Positions 11,700 to 22,689 of a DNA stretch of 64,000 nucleotides are shown here, one piece after another; position 1 is the stretch's first letter; the number at the start of each line of letters is the position of its first letter. The DNA is from Cryptomeria japonica. Lineage: Eukaryota; Streptophyta; Pinopsida; Cupressales; Cupressaceae. The notes below the pieces were generated by a model that saw only the letters and a list, made by a program, of their open reading frames with translations, made no database searches and was not told the DNA's origin. A program made the translations under genes and the position numbers. Where the stretch lies: the NCBI RefSeq assembly GCF_030272615.1, contig NC_081412.1:473416157-473480156 (forward strand). Direction: 5' to 3'.

Positions 11700-14600
11700 C
11701 CTGACATCAATTTTTATTTGTATTAAGTTTTTCTTTTAATTATGAATCTACTTTTGAAATCCCCTTTGTTAAAGTTTCCTATTATTGTCTTACATTATCT
11801 TGAGAATTTACTTTGTATTATAATCTTGCTTTACAATTTCTTATGCATTGCCATCTATTGTATCTTGCAAATCTGATTTGAATTGATTTTTTGTCTATCG
11901 TTTTCCCATTAATTACCTCTGGTTTTAACTACAATTTTTCTCTTTTGGCTATTCTTATTTACTTGTCACTTCAATTTTTTGGTTGATAGATCAACCTTGT
12001 TGTCTCCTTTGGTCTCTCTCTTTCTATGTTGCTGGAAATTTTATTTATGGTGTATCTCTCTTAAATTTTTATTCATCTTTGGCTCCTAATGGACCTTACA
12101 TCTCTATTTGTATTCCAAATATTTTTTCCCTTCAACATTGAACTAATTCTTTCACTCTTGCTTGTTTCTCTTGTTTGATTTTATCTCTTCTACTTATTTT
12201 TCTTCTTGTTTTATTTATCTTGTTTTTGTTGTTGCCATGATCAGTGCATATTGTATGATGGAGTATTATTTTTTTACATCTCCTAGTGATTGTATCATTG
12301 TTTTATTTGCTAACTAGGATTGCTATTACTCTGTACCAAGATATCTATATGCTACATAATAATTTCCTCATTAACCCTTGCCTTTTTAGAGTTAACCATA
12401 TTTTTACAACAAATGGATCACTCATATTTTTAACAACACTATATTTCTTTCCAAAAACTCTCTGAAAAGTAAGTGCTCAGACATTGTGGTTCTAGAGGTT
12501 AAAATCAAGAATTGTAAAGTTAAAATTTGTAAAATTTATTTGTTTTATTTCTATAATTTTGTTTCAGAGTTTCACTTCATTATTTATTTATTAAATTGGC
12601 AACTGTTGGTTTTGTTGGATTAGTTCTTTATCATCTTTATATCAACAAGTATGGAATGCACCCATATTCATCGCAGACATGAACCTTCATCATATTGAAG
12701 TAATTTGAGCCCATTTGTCTTGGCAAGTCATGACCAAGACTGCAAAGGATCTTATTAAACCACTTCATACAATCATGGATCAAGAAACTTCCATTGGATT
12801 CCCTCTATTGTGTCACTCGATCGTGTCATGCCTAGCTTTGTGTTTGCCAATTAAGCCCTTCTTTCTATACTTCTCTCATAGGGAAGGTCATATACAGTTG
12901 TTATGTAAAATATGAATTTATTTAAGGATTGTCTCAAAGTTTTTGAATTTGATTAGTTGATGAACTTTTTTGTCAATGTTAAATTGCAGTCATAGAAGAT
13001 CTCCAAGACATGGCATACCAAAAATAAAGGATAGGATTGATTTTCGTTCACATACTTGTGTAGCGGACTTTTCACAAGGATAATTTTAATAAACCATTGT
13101 ATAATTAAGCATAAATTTAATGAAGCATTGCATAATTAAGTATAATTTCATTGAAGATTTATATAATTAAATATTAAAAGAGAATATGCAATTAGAATGA
13201 AAACAAAATCAAACAAGATTGACAGACACCTAATGAAAGTAATGTGAACGAAGAGTGAGCGATGGTAGGTTGCATGTCACCATCCTAGTCTACTATTAAC
13301 TTCAAATTTGAATAGGGTTGCTTGGATGTGGAGTTTCATTTACAACCACAATTACTAGACTTTAACTATCTCACTAATTGAAAATTTTTGGAATTGTTTT
13401 TTTGCAAATCAACAATATATTTCTTTTTAATAAAATTCAAGAGCTTTAGATTTAAAAAATAGGTCTGTTACATAAAATAGGATAGTGCATAAAAATAGAA
13501 CCACGAGTTTCCATAAAGCCACTCATCAAGTGGAGCAAAACGAGGTTATGCCAAAGAATATCTTTACGGGCTTCATGAGTGTACACAGTCAGGACACTTA
13601 CAAACTATCAAAGACCTTAAAAAGCATGCTTAAATTCAGACACCATTATAAACATATATGATAGACATGCATGTTCTACGATGTCGTCATCATAAGATAA
13701 ACAAGAGCTGAAATTTCAAATTGTTTGCTGATTTTAGCATTTCCCATAAAAAATGGGATTTCTACTTTGATCCTATGATAGGTCCCTATCATTTTAGAGT
13801 CTGAGGGGTAAGTTAGTACATTAGGGCATTGCAATCCAAAGTTTAGCCTTGTGCTGAAATTCACCAATAGGCTTATCTGTTGTGTCTTTGTGAGTTCTAG
13901 CATGCTCCGAATGATACAGTGTTGCTTCTAGGATAAGTCACTTGATAGGATCATATACAAACATTAGATCAAAGGCTTAGAGATAAGCTACTGTAATTTA
14001 TTGGTTTTCAGCAATTGGTGTATGCAAGCTTTGTGTTTTTGATGTAGTCATGCGTGTGTAGTGTACATTCTCCTAGGAAAAGAGTTTAAGTTTAATATTT
14101 ACTAGTTTTTGCAGCAAAATGATGGAAACTGCCAGCAAGCTTATTGATGACTCTAATCAAGGGTTCAACTCAAAATACATAAGGATATTATTGGTCATGC
14201 CTTCCTTCACTCCATTAGAATTCAGTGTCATTGAATATAGGATTAGCAACAATTGCTTGGTTTATGTGAGAATGAACTTGGCTTGTGTCAACTCCTCATG
14301 AATTAAACTCAATATTACCTCTAGTCCTACTGACAAAAGGGGGATTAGCTGAGGACAGGTGCATGATGAAAGAAGAAATTTCAACCATGCTTGAATTTAT
14401 CGTTGAGTGCATGATTAAAAATGGCTTCAAGAAAGGTGAGAATACAAACATTTTTCTAAGACAAAAGTTAGTTCTTAATTGGTTCCTCCCATGATGTGTA
14501 ATGCTAGGGTTTCTTTGATGGATCATATCTCATATTCTAAATATTTTCTAATAATCAAACCTTATGTAGTTCTTTTCCATATTTACTTTGAACCGCGTTT

Positions 14601-15375
14601 GTCATGTTGGAATCCTTGTTCCCTCTTGTAAACTCTTATTGGTTTGATTGATTCAAAATACCACAACTTATATTCATAATACCCCTCTTGACTAATTGCA
14701 AATTTGTGAGTCAATCTAATGATTCTTCTCAAGTTAATTGCTTGCATTACTTACCCAAATGTTCTAAATCTTATAATTTTGTGTGATCTGAATGGAATGT
14801 TGCAAAGATTGCAAATATTTGTCTTGATAGATTCCGTTCACACACTACTACCTAAGCCTTATCATTGTACTCAATATCAGTGATAAAATAGGAGTTTGCA
14901 AATTAGAGCTGACTAGATAAAGCCATTCTTTAAGACTGAAATGAACGTATTTCTGGAGCATCCTTCACATACTAAAGATATTCTATTCAGCCTCTTCTTT
15001 TCTAATTGGGATCCCTTTTAATATTTTGATGCTCTTTAAACTCCAAAAATGTAGACTACTTAAATGTAAAAAATCAGTGGGAATTGATAAAAACCTCCTA
15101 TCTCTATTCAATGAGTCACCCAGTCGCACTTGTGTCATAAAGGTGTGGCTTACTTTCATTTGGACCACGTTAATCATATTGATTAGCCTTCAATAACAAG
15201 GCTATACAAATTCATAAAATGACTAAAACAAATGACCCAAGCCCAAGTGCGTGAAATGAAAATATGGGACATTTAGATAGTAGGCATTGGTAAGTGCGTT
15301 CATTCAAAGCAATTAGGCTTTATGACTGACAACTATCCAGACTAAGACTTAATTACTTTTGTAATGGACAATAAA
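11700..15375. other. No recognisable gene
   Basis: AT-rich sequence with only short ORFs (such as 12,715-12,915 and 14,119-14,301) that match nothing I know and have no splice-consistent continuation. It lies within the segment (10,195-16,076) that has no counterpart in the second duplication copy. Confidence 0.5.
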
Positions 15376-15379
15376 AATG

Positions 15380-15523
15380 TGTAACCTAAGGGCTCTTAAA
15401 AACAACAAATTAAATAAAAGCATTTCTTGTAACCTAATGGCTCTTTAAAACAACAAATTAAATAAAAGCATTTCTTGTAACCTAAGGGCTCCGTAAAAGA
15501 ACAAATTAATGAAAGCGAAGCAT
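15380..15523. repeat. 48-bp tandem repeat, three units
   Basis: Units start at 15,380, 15,428 and 15,476, each beginning TGTAACCTAAGGGCTC and ending AAAAGCATTTCT. The first two differ at only a few positions; the third is diverged and partly degraded at its end. Confidence 0.9.
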
Positions 15524-16010
15524 GAAAAAATACTATCTATTATTTCTTGGAACACTTATTACTCTTAAGTTTTAATGCAACTTCATTCATGTATGTAGCA
15601 AGATCCTCCAAATACTGACAATCTAGTTCATCTTACCTGATTTTATATTGAAATGACCTTTACAAAATGACATTACAGGTAATACCCTAATTCATCCATT
15701 GTCGGAAGGTGGTCCTCCATTGGCCTGATTTTGTTTCTTTCTAAAAGACCTAAGTTTCTTGAATTCCAATGATTTTTGTTTACATAGGTTTGGAAAAAAT
15801 AAACTACAAAATTGGTAAACATTAATCTACCTTATAATTTGAGGCTCTAGTCGAATAGAGGCGATATAATTTTGTGGATAATATATAGACACACAACCTA
15901 TCCCATCATAACTTGTGTAGCATTTTCAAGACTCAAAACAAGTAAATGAATTATAGAAATCAAAAGATAAGGTTGTCTGGGCAGCATGAAAATCGGAAAA
16001 CACAAAAAAA

Positions 16011-16073
16011 ATTTCAACTCATCCTGACTCGAATCACAAGTTTACAAATTTCAACTCATCCTGACTCGAATCA
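16011..16073. repeat. 26-bp direct repeat at a duplication breakpoint
   Basis: ATTTCAACTCATCCTGACTC plus GAATCA occurs at 16,011-16,036 and again at 16,048-16,073. Homology to the second duplication copy begins 3-4 bp further on, at about 16,077. Confidence 0.85.
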
Positions 16074-16098
16074 TCAAAAAATATTCTCAACTTACACA

Positions 16099-16329
16099 TC
16101 ATAAAAGGATCTTAAAATATTCATTGTTTATAATGATAAGAATTTGGTTGTTTCGTATACCTTCCTTTACTATTTTAAAAATATCATCGACCAAAATATT
16201 GTGCAAGAGTAGTATGGAGTGCATTTCATCTATTTTATGCCTAAATATTTCATCATACCACTTTCTTTTCAAAGGCGACTGATTGATTGCACTATTTGGG
16301 TAATGCATTCCAAATAGATACAGTTGCAT
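16099..16329 (-). pseudogene. Unrecognised ORF overlapping the DRM fragment
   Basis: A 76-codon minus-strand frame with blocks KRKWYDEIFRHKIDEMHSIL and LHNILVDDIFKIVKEG. It is retained with few changes at 45,714-45,944. The LHNIL string is faintly like PIF/Harbinger transposases, but this is too little to assign. Its first residues are antisense to the DRM-like sequence, so at least that end is not real coding. Confidence 0.2.
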
Positions 16330-16440
16330 ACCATTTATTTGTCTTGATTAAAGACTTTTATCCTGATGGCATTAAATTAAAGTTCTTTCTCTATTTTCTC
16401 TATTTGCATCGACCTGGGATACATTTAACTTGTGTTGTAT
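16291..16440 (+). pseudogene. DRM-type DNA methyltransferase fragment, copy A
   Basis: Plus-strand translation gives LGNAFQIDTVAYHL, then YPDGIKLKFF, then CVVSVEI. This matches the junction between motif X and motif I of the circularly permuted plant DRM cytosine-5 methyltransferases (de novo methylation, RNA-directed pathway). The SGxGGAEV core of motif I has been lost between FLYFLYL and CVVSVEI. No catalytic Pro-Cys motif is present. A related, longer piece is at 42,640-43,345 on the minus strand. Confidence 0.65.
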
Positions 16441-16550
16441 CTGTGGAAATATGTATCCTAGAACGATGCAATGAAACCTCTGCTCCACCAATACTAGATA
16501 GAAGAGAAAGTACTTTAATTTAAAGCCATCAGGATAAAATGCTTTCAAGA
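16341..16550. repeat. DRM-derived inverted repeat, copy A
   Basis: The left arm at 16,341-16,400 and right arm at 16,495-16,550 are inverted copies of about 50-55 bases. They share a 37-base core (TTTTATCCTGATGGC, TTAAATTAAAG, CTTTCTCT) with two mismatches. The loop is about 95 bases. The left arm is DRM coding sequence (YPDGIKLKFF). Homology to the other two copies continues past the right arm to about 16,685. Confidence 0.75.
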
Positions 16551-17235
16551 CATATATTAGGTATAAAAGGAAGCCTACCCTATCATTTGAAGGGTTTACC
16601 TACAATTCAAGTGATCTCTTAATTATAAAATCAATTCAATTCCAAGTTAATAGGAAATCAAGCATTCATAAAGAATTGAAGGAGAAATCAAGTTAATAAA
16701 GATATTTAATACAGGAGATATTTTATAAAGATATCATCTTTTAAAAAAGAAATGGGCATAAGATTAAGAATACAAACCTTCCATATTGCACACTTCAAGG
16801 TATATTCAAATTACAAGATACATTTATAGGGTCTGTCCTATTCAAGCTAGCTACTATTTCAACACATTCTAACGCATGTGTCTGTTTCTATGCAATAATT
16901 AGTAGTAGCTACATAGACTAGCATGGTATATAAGTTCTTTTCTAACAGTGCCCTTCATATGCAATTATTTCAAGATTATTTAGTTGTATCTACCTTCTTA
17001 GGTTATGAAAATGGAGATTATATTAGGTTATGTATCTACTTTCTTGCTCTGTAATTCTTGCTGGGTTTAATAAATTTTTATCCCTTTGATGAAAAAAAAG
17101 GAGGTTGATGATAAATATCTATGTTGTCTATTAGTTGATTCCCATGACAATCAGTGGTTAATGTTGATACAAAGTAATACTAACAGGAAACTTTGATGAC
17201 AATCTAATACACATTACTATTGAACTTACCCCTAT

Positions 17236-17763
17236 CTCATATAACCCTATGTTGGCTAGGACCCACAATAATTAGAAGATCCTAATTACTATTGTCCTAA
17301 ACCTTGCATTGACCGTCAAAATTTCACGGTGAGTTGAGTTAATTAGTCCATTAGTGAGATTAGGAAAGAGTTTGTTATTGAGTTAGGTGTTGGTGGAAGG
17401 TTTAAGGACATACACTATCATCATAATTAATGTTAGAGAGTGTTGTGTGATAAAGAATGGCCATGGAAGGAGTGACTGTCCTAAGTGCTTGAGACTGTCA
17501 CAAAAAGTGAGTGTTGCAGCAGTGAATCTTCCTTTAACCTTTGTGTGTTTGGGAGGGTAAAGACCCATGGTGGTATATGTTGAGTGGTTGGGAGGGTAAA
17601 GACCCACATATCAACTATCTACTTTGACATCCTAGGATGGTGTCCACCAACTCTAAAACCTTGTGGGCACTCTCTGTCTGATACTAACATATACATAACA
17701 TGTTCCTCTCATATAACACTATGTTGGCTAGGCCCCACCATAATTAGAAGATCCTAACTACTA
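17236..17763. repeat. Pair of 54-bp direct repeats 472 bp apart
   Basis: CATATAACCCTATGTTGGCT through AGATCCTAATTACTA at about 17,238-17,291 recurs at about 17,709-17,763 with a few changes. Both members are present in copy B (about 46,853 and 47,327). Between them, GGGAGGGTAAAGACCCA occurs twice about 39 bp apart (17,550 and 17,589). They could be short terminal repeats of a small non-autonomous element; no primer-binding site was found. Confidence 0.6.
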
Positions 17764-17799
17764 AAAACACTAGATTTTCCCCTAAAAGGTTGTTGAGTC

Positions 17800-18800
17800 A
17801 TAGAAGGCCTAGCTTGATAGCCCTATAGTCTCTCATACCTAAAATATCCTCGTGTCAATGATGGTCAAATGTGACTACCATATGGCCCCTACTATGCTCT
17901 AGACCTTTGTCCCTAATATTGATACTATTGGGTTTTTCTTTGTAAATCATATAGTAAGTCTAAATTATCCTTTGAAGGATGGGGAGGCCTATGGACACTT
18001 TAGTCCCTTCATCAAGGTTACAAACTTCTCTCATGCCTCTTGTGTCCTCCCATGTACCTCCTTTTCTATAAGAGACTTTTCCATAGCAACCCTAAAGTCA
18101 TTTGGATTGGCCATGTGTAGGAAAACTGAAATTTTGGGCTTTCCTCCTGTAATGAATAATTGACAAGTAACTTATCTTGAATGTAATCTAAAAACTACTA
18201 GAACTCCAAAAACTAACTCTCATGTTGAGCCACTATGAAACCTTATTATGTAAATTGTGAAACTCATCTATGCATCTCTGTCAAAAATATTTTGAAATAG
18301 AACACACTTTGAAGAACTCCAAAATGGTATCTGGACAGGGTTTCCAATGTGAGTTCGTGCATTTTATCCTCCCAGTACCACAAGGTGGAATCAAGTCCTC
18401 TAAAAAATTTCATTGAAAATTATGCCTTTAGGTTGCTCACATATAGATGCAACCCAAAGCATAAGTCCAAGCTAAGTAACCAAGACTTATCCTCAACCCC
18501 ATTTGTGGATCTAAAAAATGTAGAGGATTGGAGATGAAGCAACTCTCGAATATGATCCTTTGGCACATGATATATGTGCTTGCTATAGTCTATACCTCTT
18601 TTATTTAAGCATGATGAGGCTAGGTAATGTGTATTGATCAATATTCTATCTCCTCTATGTGTATTTCCCAAATTAAAGGTGAACTCCTAATAAGCTCCCA
18701 AGATGAAAGTATATGCTCCTCTACTACAAGTGGATCCTCATGGCTTGTAAGATTGGAGGTCCATACTCGGGCTAGTCATCTTGGTGAAAAATCTCAAAGT
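17800..18800. other. No recognisable gene
   Basis: Low-complexity-free but non-coding sequence, nearly identical in copy B (47,410-48,420). Short frames such as 17,972-18,163 and 18,420-18,671 are retained in both copies, but so is all surrounding DNA, so retention is not evidence of function. Confidence 0.45.
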
Positions 18801-18806
18801 GATACG

Positions 18807-19168
18807 ACCCTTCCTTCCATTTCCTACACCCTATTTTCTAACCCACACCTCATAACCTTTACCTCACTTCCTATCATTATTACCTTCCATCTACCTTTCA
18901 TATCCCCTATCTTAATCTCCTCCACTTTCCTACATCCTATCCTAAACATTAACCTCATACACACTTACTTTTACTTCACCTACCTAACCCCATTCCATCC
19001 TTCACATCCTTTTATCTCCCACATTCACTTTCCTACCTTCCAAATCCCTAACATATCCTAACTTAGTCTTTCACCATTACATCCTTCATCACTTACCTCC
19101 CTATCTTATCCTAACCCACACCTCATAACCTTATACCTCTTAGCTTCCATTTTATACCACCTTCCTAA
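18807..19168. repeat. G-depleted tract (259 bases without G)
   Basis: The plus strand has no G from 18,807 to 19,065, and only two Gs (19,066 and 19,143) up to 19,168. It is made of C, T and A in short motifs such as CCTTCC, TATCCTA and CACCTCATAACC, with an imperfect internal duplication (18,833 region against 19,112 region). It reads as an open but low-complexity frame from 18,627. Confidence 0.9.
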
Positions 19169-19955
19169 CGGTACACTTATGCTCCCTTCCAAAACACCGA
19201 CAAAAAAAAACACTCGATCAGTACACAGTGCTCTCACGGTTCTGTAGTAGGGATTTTCTATCACAACCATATATACCAGCATCCATAATTATGATATATT
19301 TTACATAATGGCACTCGATCACGCAGGTTTAGGTCATCCCTCTCCTTAATTAGGATATATTTTAAATATGGAAAGTAGTGTTAATATGTTTCAGGCTAAC
19401 TATATTGTTCATTATTTAAAATGCAGTGTTTAATTATTACATGATTGTAGGATTGTTCAACAGTTTAGGTCTTGTAAGAAATTCTTCTTTTAAATTGATC
19501 ATATCATATTACAGAAACCTCTCACCATCTCTTCTATTGGCAATTAATTTGATAAATCTATAATAAACTTTGAATCTAAATATTTGAATATGTATAACAA
19601 TGAATTTTCTGATTATACCTTACCTTTTTTCCTGTAGCGATTAAACCATTCCTACATCTTGCAATGATTAAACCCACAGGGAACCTATGTCTACCTCCCT
19701 CCTTCATGTTCATCGGGGGATGGCCCCTACCTACATGTTACCTATTGTGATCCCCATTGTGATCCCCTAATATGCCCTCAGACAGCAAACTAAGATACCT
19801 TGGGAGGGCCTTGAGGTAGGCACTCGTTCGCTCGATCAGGAAGGGACACTTACACAAATAGTTGTAGTTGAAACCAATGAAGATGGATGGAGATTCGATA
19901 GTGAGTGTCCACGAATTCAGGTTGTTTCCAGTGTGGCTCTGCTTGCTTCTTTAGG

Positions 19956-20440
19956 TCAATAATTCCCATTCGTTGGGAAAGCACAGAACCGAATCGTACT
20001 CCCTCCACTTGCAGCCTGAGCTGCAGAATCGGTTGGTTTCACACCAATGATCTTCCCTGCCATAGCCTCAACAGTAGGGATTTGGGGCCCAACAATAACT
20101 TCTCGACTTACTAGAACCCCACTCATGACTTCTTGAGCACGAAATCGATCCGGATTCTTTCGAGGGAATCGGCATGGGAGGAACCACTTCATTTCGCGGC
20201 TGGAGCACTAGTAGTAGATAGATAGGATAGCTGACGATTAAACCCACAGGTTCCTTGTAGAGGCATGATTTTGTAATGGAAGAGGCAGGACGAAGAGGTG
20301 GGATTTTGAAATGATAGAGGTCGACGGGATGAAGAGGCGGGATTTATGAAATGACTTCGTCTTTTCTTTTTTTCTTTAAAGTAATGCACGCGGTCATTGG
20401 AATTTTGACAAACACGGACGCTTTTTCTAAAAAATCCCAA
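19956..20440 (-). pseudogene. Unrecognised exon-like block
   Basis: Two minus-strand frames overlap by a few bases: 20,440-20,189 (basic, Ser-rich, ends SYLSTTSAPAAK) and 20,192-19,956, which contains LVSREVIVGPQIPTVEAMAG, KIIGVKP and AASGGSTIRFCAFP. The second has protein-like composition and higher GC than its surroundings. Copy B (49,571-50,049) keeps both frames with a handful of changes, including a 6-bp in-frame loss. I do not recognise it. A captured host exon is possible. A third stretch further left on the same strand (near 19,740-19,900) reads ESPSIFIGFNYN. Confidence 0.35.
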
Positions 20441-20485
20441 ATGTCATTGCCAATTACTTCTCCATCGAAACCAAATATTGCATTA

Positions 20486-20503
20486 TCGTCGGAATTCCGA
20501 TGA
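20486..20503. repeat. Near-perfect palindrome, copy A
   Basis: TCGTCGGAATTCCGATGA differs by one C-to-T change at a CpG from the perfect 18-bp palindrome in copy B (50,095-50,112). CGTCGG-type motifs recur around it, as in the subterminal regions of some plant CACTA elements. No CACTA terminal repeat was found. Confidence 0.7.
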
Positions 20504-20599
20504 AATCGAGCATTTTTTCAATAAGAAATCAAATTTGATCACAATATACCTTCTCCGTCAAAAACCTCCATCCGAATTTTAGGCCAAATGTATTAGTGC

Positions 20600-21754
20600 A
20601 ACCAAGAAGTTGAAAAATAAGATATTAGCTCAGGTGAGAGACACTCTATGTGTCTAATTGCCAAAGACAATAGAAGAAAAAATTTCACTAAGGAGGAAGC
20701 CCTTATTTTTTATGAGGTTTATGCTCTAAAAGAGGATATGGACCTTTCTTCTAAGAATTCTGAAGATGAGGACTTTCTAACATTGAGGAGTTGTAGGGTG
20801 ATAGTGATGAAAATTCAGAAGCCACTATTGAGCCTAAGGATGAAGGTGAGAGGCTATTTCCAAGAACCTCATCCCCTTTTTACGTTGGTGAGGAAGATAT
20901 AAGGTTAATGCTCCAGGATCATCCTCTTGTGAAGAATGAAGATAGAATTGCCAACCTAAAGGGTCAAAGTGTAGATTTATAGGTTCATGTAATGAACTTG
21001 TAAACCAGAGCAGAGGAGTGCTGAAAGAAAAAAATCCAAATTCGTAGGGCTCTCACTTAACTCTATGTCATTACATCTATGGAATTATGAGAATAGCTTC
21101 TATTGGATTTGTCTTGGGGTAGAGTGAGATAAGGAGGAGAGCCAAGAAATAGCAAGACATGGGTGACCTTTAGGAGGAGGATTAGATTGATGAAGTTCTG
21201 GATCAGGACACTTAGTAGGACCATATGAGGAGGCTCGCAAGGAGCTAAAAGATTATCAATAGTAATAATGCAGTGGTTTAGGATGGGATGCCAAGTGATG
21301 TGCCTTTTTTTTCTTTCTTTTTTTAAAGTTTACTGGAATTGATGGCTCTAGTAAAGTTAGTAGCCTATTATGGCTTAGGTTTTATAGTTATAGGATCTCT
21401 AAGTTTAATTTTTTGAACAATAAGTTTAATGAGGCCTACGTGCTACCTAATACTATGGTTTTATTTTGATAATGGTACTATTAATAGTGTTTATTTGGGA
21501 TTTAATCCTCATGATACTATGAATATATTTTATTAGATTCTATTGTTTTGGGTGGAGAGCCTCTTTCAGGAGGGTTGGGTTTTGGGTTTTAGTGTTTTTT
21601 ATTACTCACTAACTTGGGTTAGCCTCATGAATTTTGTTGGGTTCTCGCTGTGTGATGTCAGTTCATGGTTTTTTGTTTTTCAATTTTTCTATTTGAAGTC
21701 TTCTCTCTGTGAGAGATCAAGGTCCTTTTCCCTTCTCAAGTAATCAAAAAATTA
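20600..21754 (+). pseudogene. Unassigned coding relic ending in a LINE-like 3' tail
   Basis: Acidic coding-like text in one frame near 20,790-20,990 includes DENSEATIEPKDEGERLF and EDIRLMLQDHPLV, broken by stops. A later stretch near 21,150 reads RNSKTWVTFRRRI. The right part (21,540-21,750) has the T/G-rich, ATG-poor look of a plant LINE 3' UTR ending near TCAAAAAATT. Copy B keeps it up to 51,033, where a deletion begins. The family is uncertain. Confidence 0.3.
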
Positions 21755-22010
21755 TAAAATCAAAATAAATATGTCTTAGAAAATATAACACAAAAGAATA
21801 AAATATTTCTCTATATAGGTTGAAATAATATCACTTTTGAACAATAATAAAATATATGAGTAAACATTCATAAGGAGTAAGGTTAAATAGTTGATATTTT
21901 AATCAAAATAAGGAAGACTATTTTATAGATAACACCATATATAGAAGAGGTTTTTAATTTCTATCTTATGAGATACCATGTGAACAAATTTATAGAAATA
22001 AATTTTTGAG
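21755..22010. repeat. AT-rich dispersed repeat, member 2
   Basis: Matches 4,320-4,550 (shared text such as TTTCTCTATATAG, TAGAAGAGGTTTTTAATTT and TGAGATACCATG) with many substitutions. It lies in the segment deleted from duplication copy B. Confidence 0.7.
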
Positions 22011-22199
22011 GAGCAAAAAAAACCAAATTATTAACAGTAAAAGAAATTGATTATAGTAAATATAGTAAAAAATAGATATACAATGCTAAGAGAATAAAAT
22101 GAAATTGAAATAATGACAAAAACATATGATAAAATCTCTATTATATCTTAAATATGTCTAGTATGTAATCAAATCAAGTAGTTATACTAAATATCATTG

Positions 22200-22400
22200 A
22201 AAGAATATTACTATTAAATTTGGTTAAATTGAAAGTTGTTTTCCATGTGTCCTCAACTTGAAATTTAACCTAATGATACCCACTTTTTAGATCAACATTT
22301 AAGAATAATATGGCACCTTGAAGTTGATCCAAAAGGTCATCAATGTCTACAAGGGGATTTTTTTTTAATGGTGATCTTGTTTGATTTGTAAAATTTAATA
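22200..22400 (-). pseudogene. Gypsy reverse transcriptase fragment
   Basis: Minus-strand translation gives DIDDLLDQLQGA, FLNVDLKSGYH and VEDTWKTTF. These are the palm-subdomain blocks of Ty3/gypsy RT around the first catalytic Asp (VDLKSGYH). Only about 65 codons survive, and no YxDD box was seen downstream. This fragment has no counterpart in copy B because of the 1.58-kb deletion there. Confidence 0.75.
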
Positions 22401-22689
22401 CACAAAAAATATGATGGAACACAATGGTATGCATTCAATTTAAAGAATTATTTAGATAATAAATCATGAATATTCTTTTTGTTTTCATAATTGAAAATAA
22501 TTCTTTATCGATTCAATGGGGCATTGGGAAGATGGGCAACAAGAAAAATGTCAATATTTTATTAAATTTTCATTTTTGGGGAAGTGTCTATAGCTCCAAA
22601 AAGATAAGTCAATCTATTTGCAATAACTAATCATTATTAGAATATCATTTGAAAATAATATTTTAAAAAAAAATCATTAGTTATGGCCT

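Noticed and set aside
15380-15523. Possible CRISPR-like direct repeats
   Set aside because: Units abut with no spacers and the context is plant nuclear DNA; simple tandem duplication.
16099-16329. PIF/Harbinger transposase
   Set aside because: Only a faint LHNIL resemblance; one end is antisense to DRM coding sequence.
18627-19061. 144-codon ORF conserved in both copies (also 48,243-48,677)
   Set aside because: Most of it lies in the G-free tract, where stops are rare on this strand; conservation equals that of the surrounding duplicated DNA.
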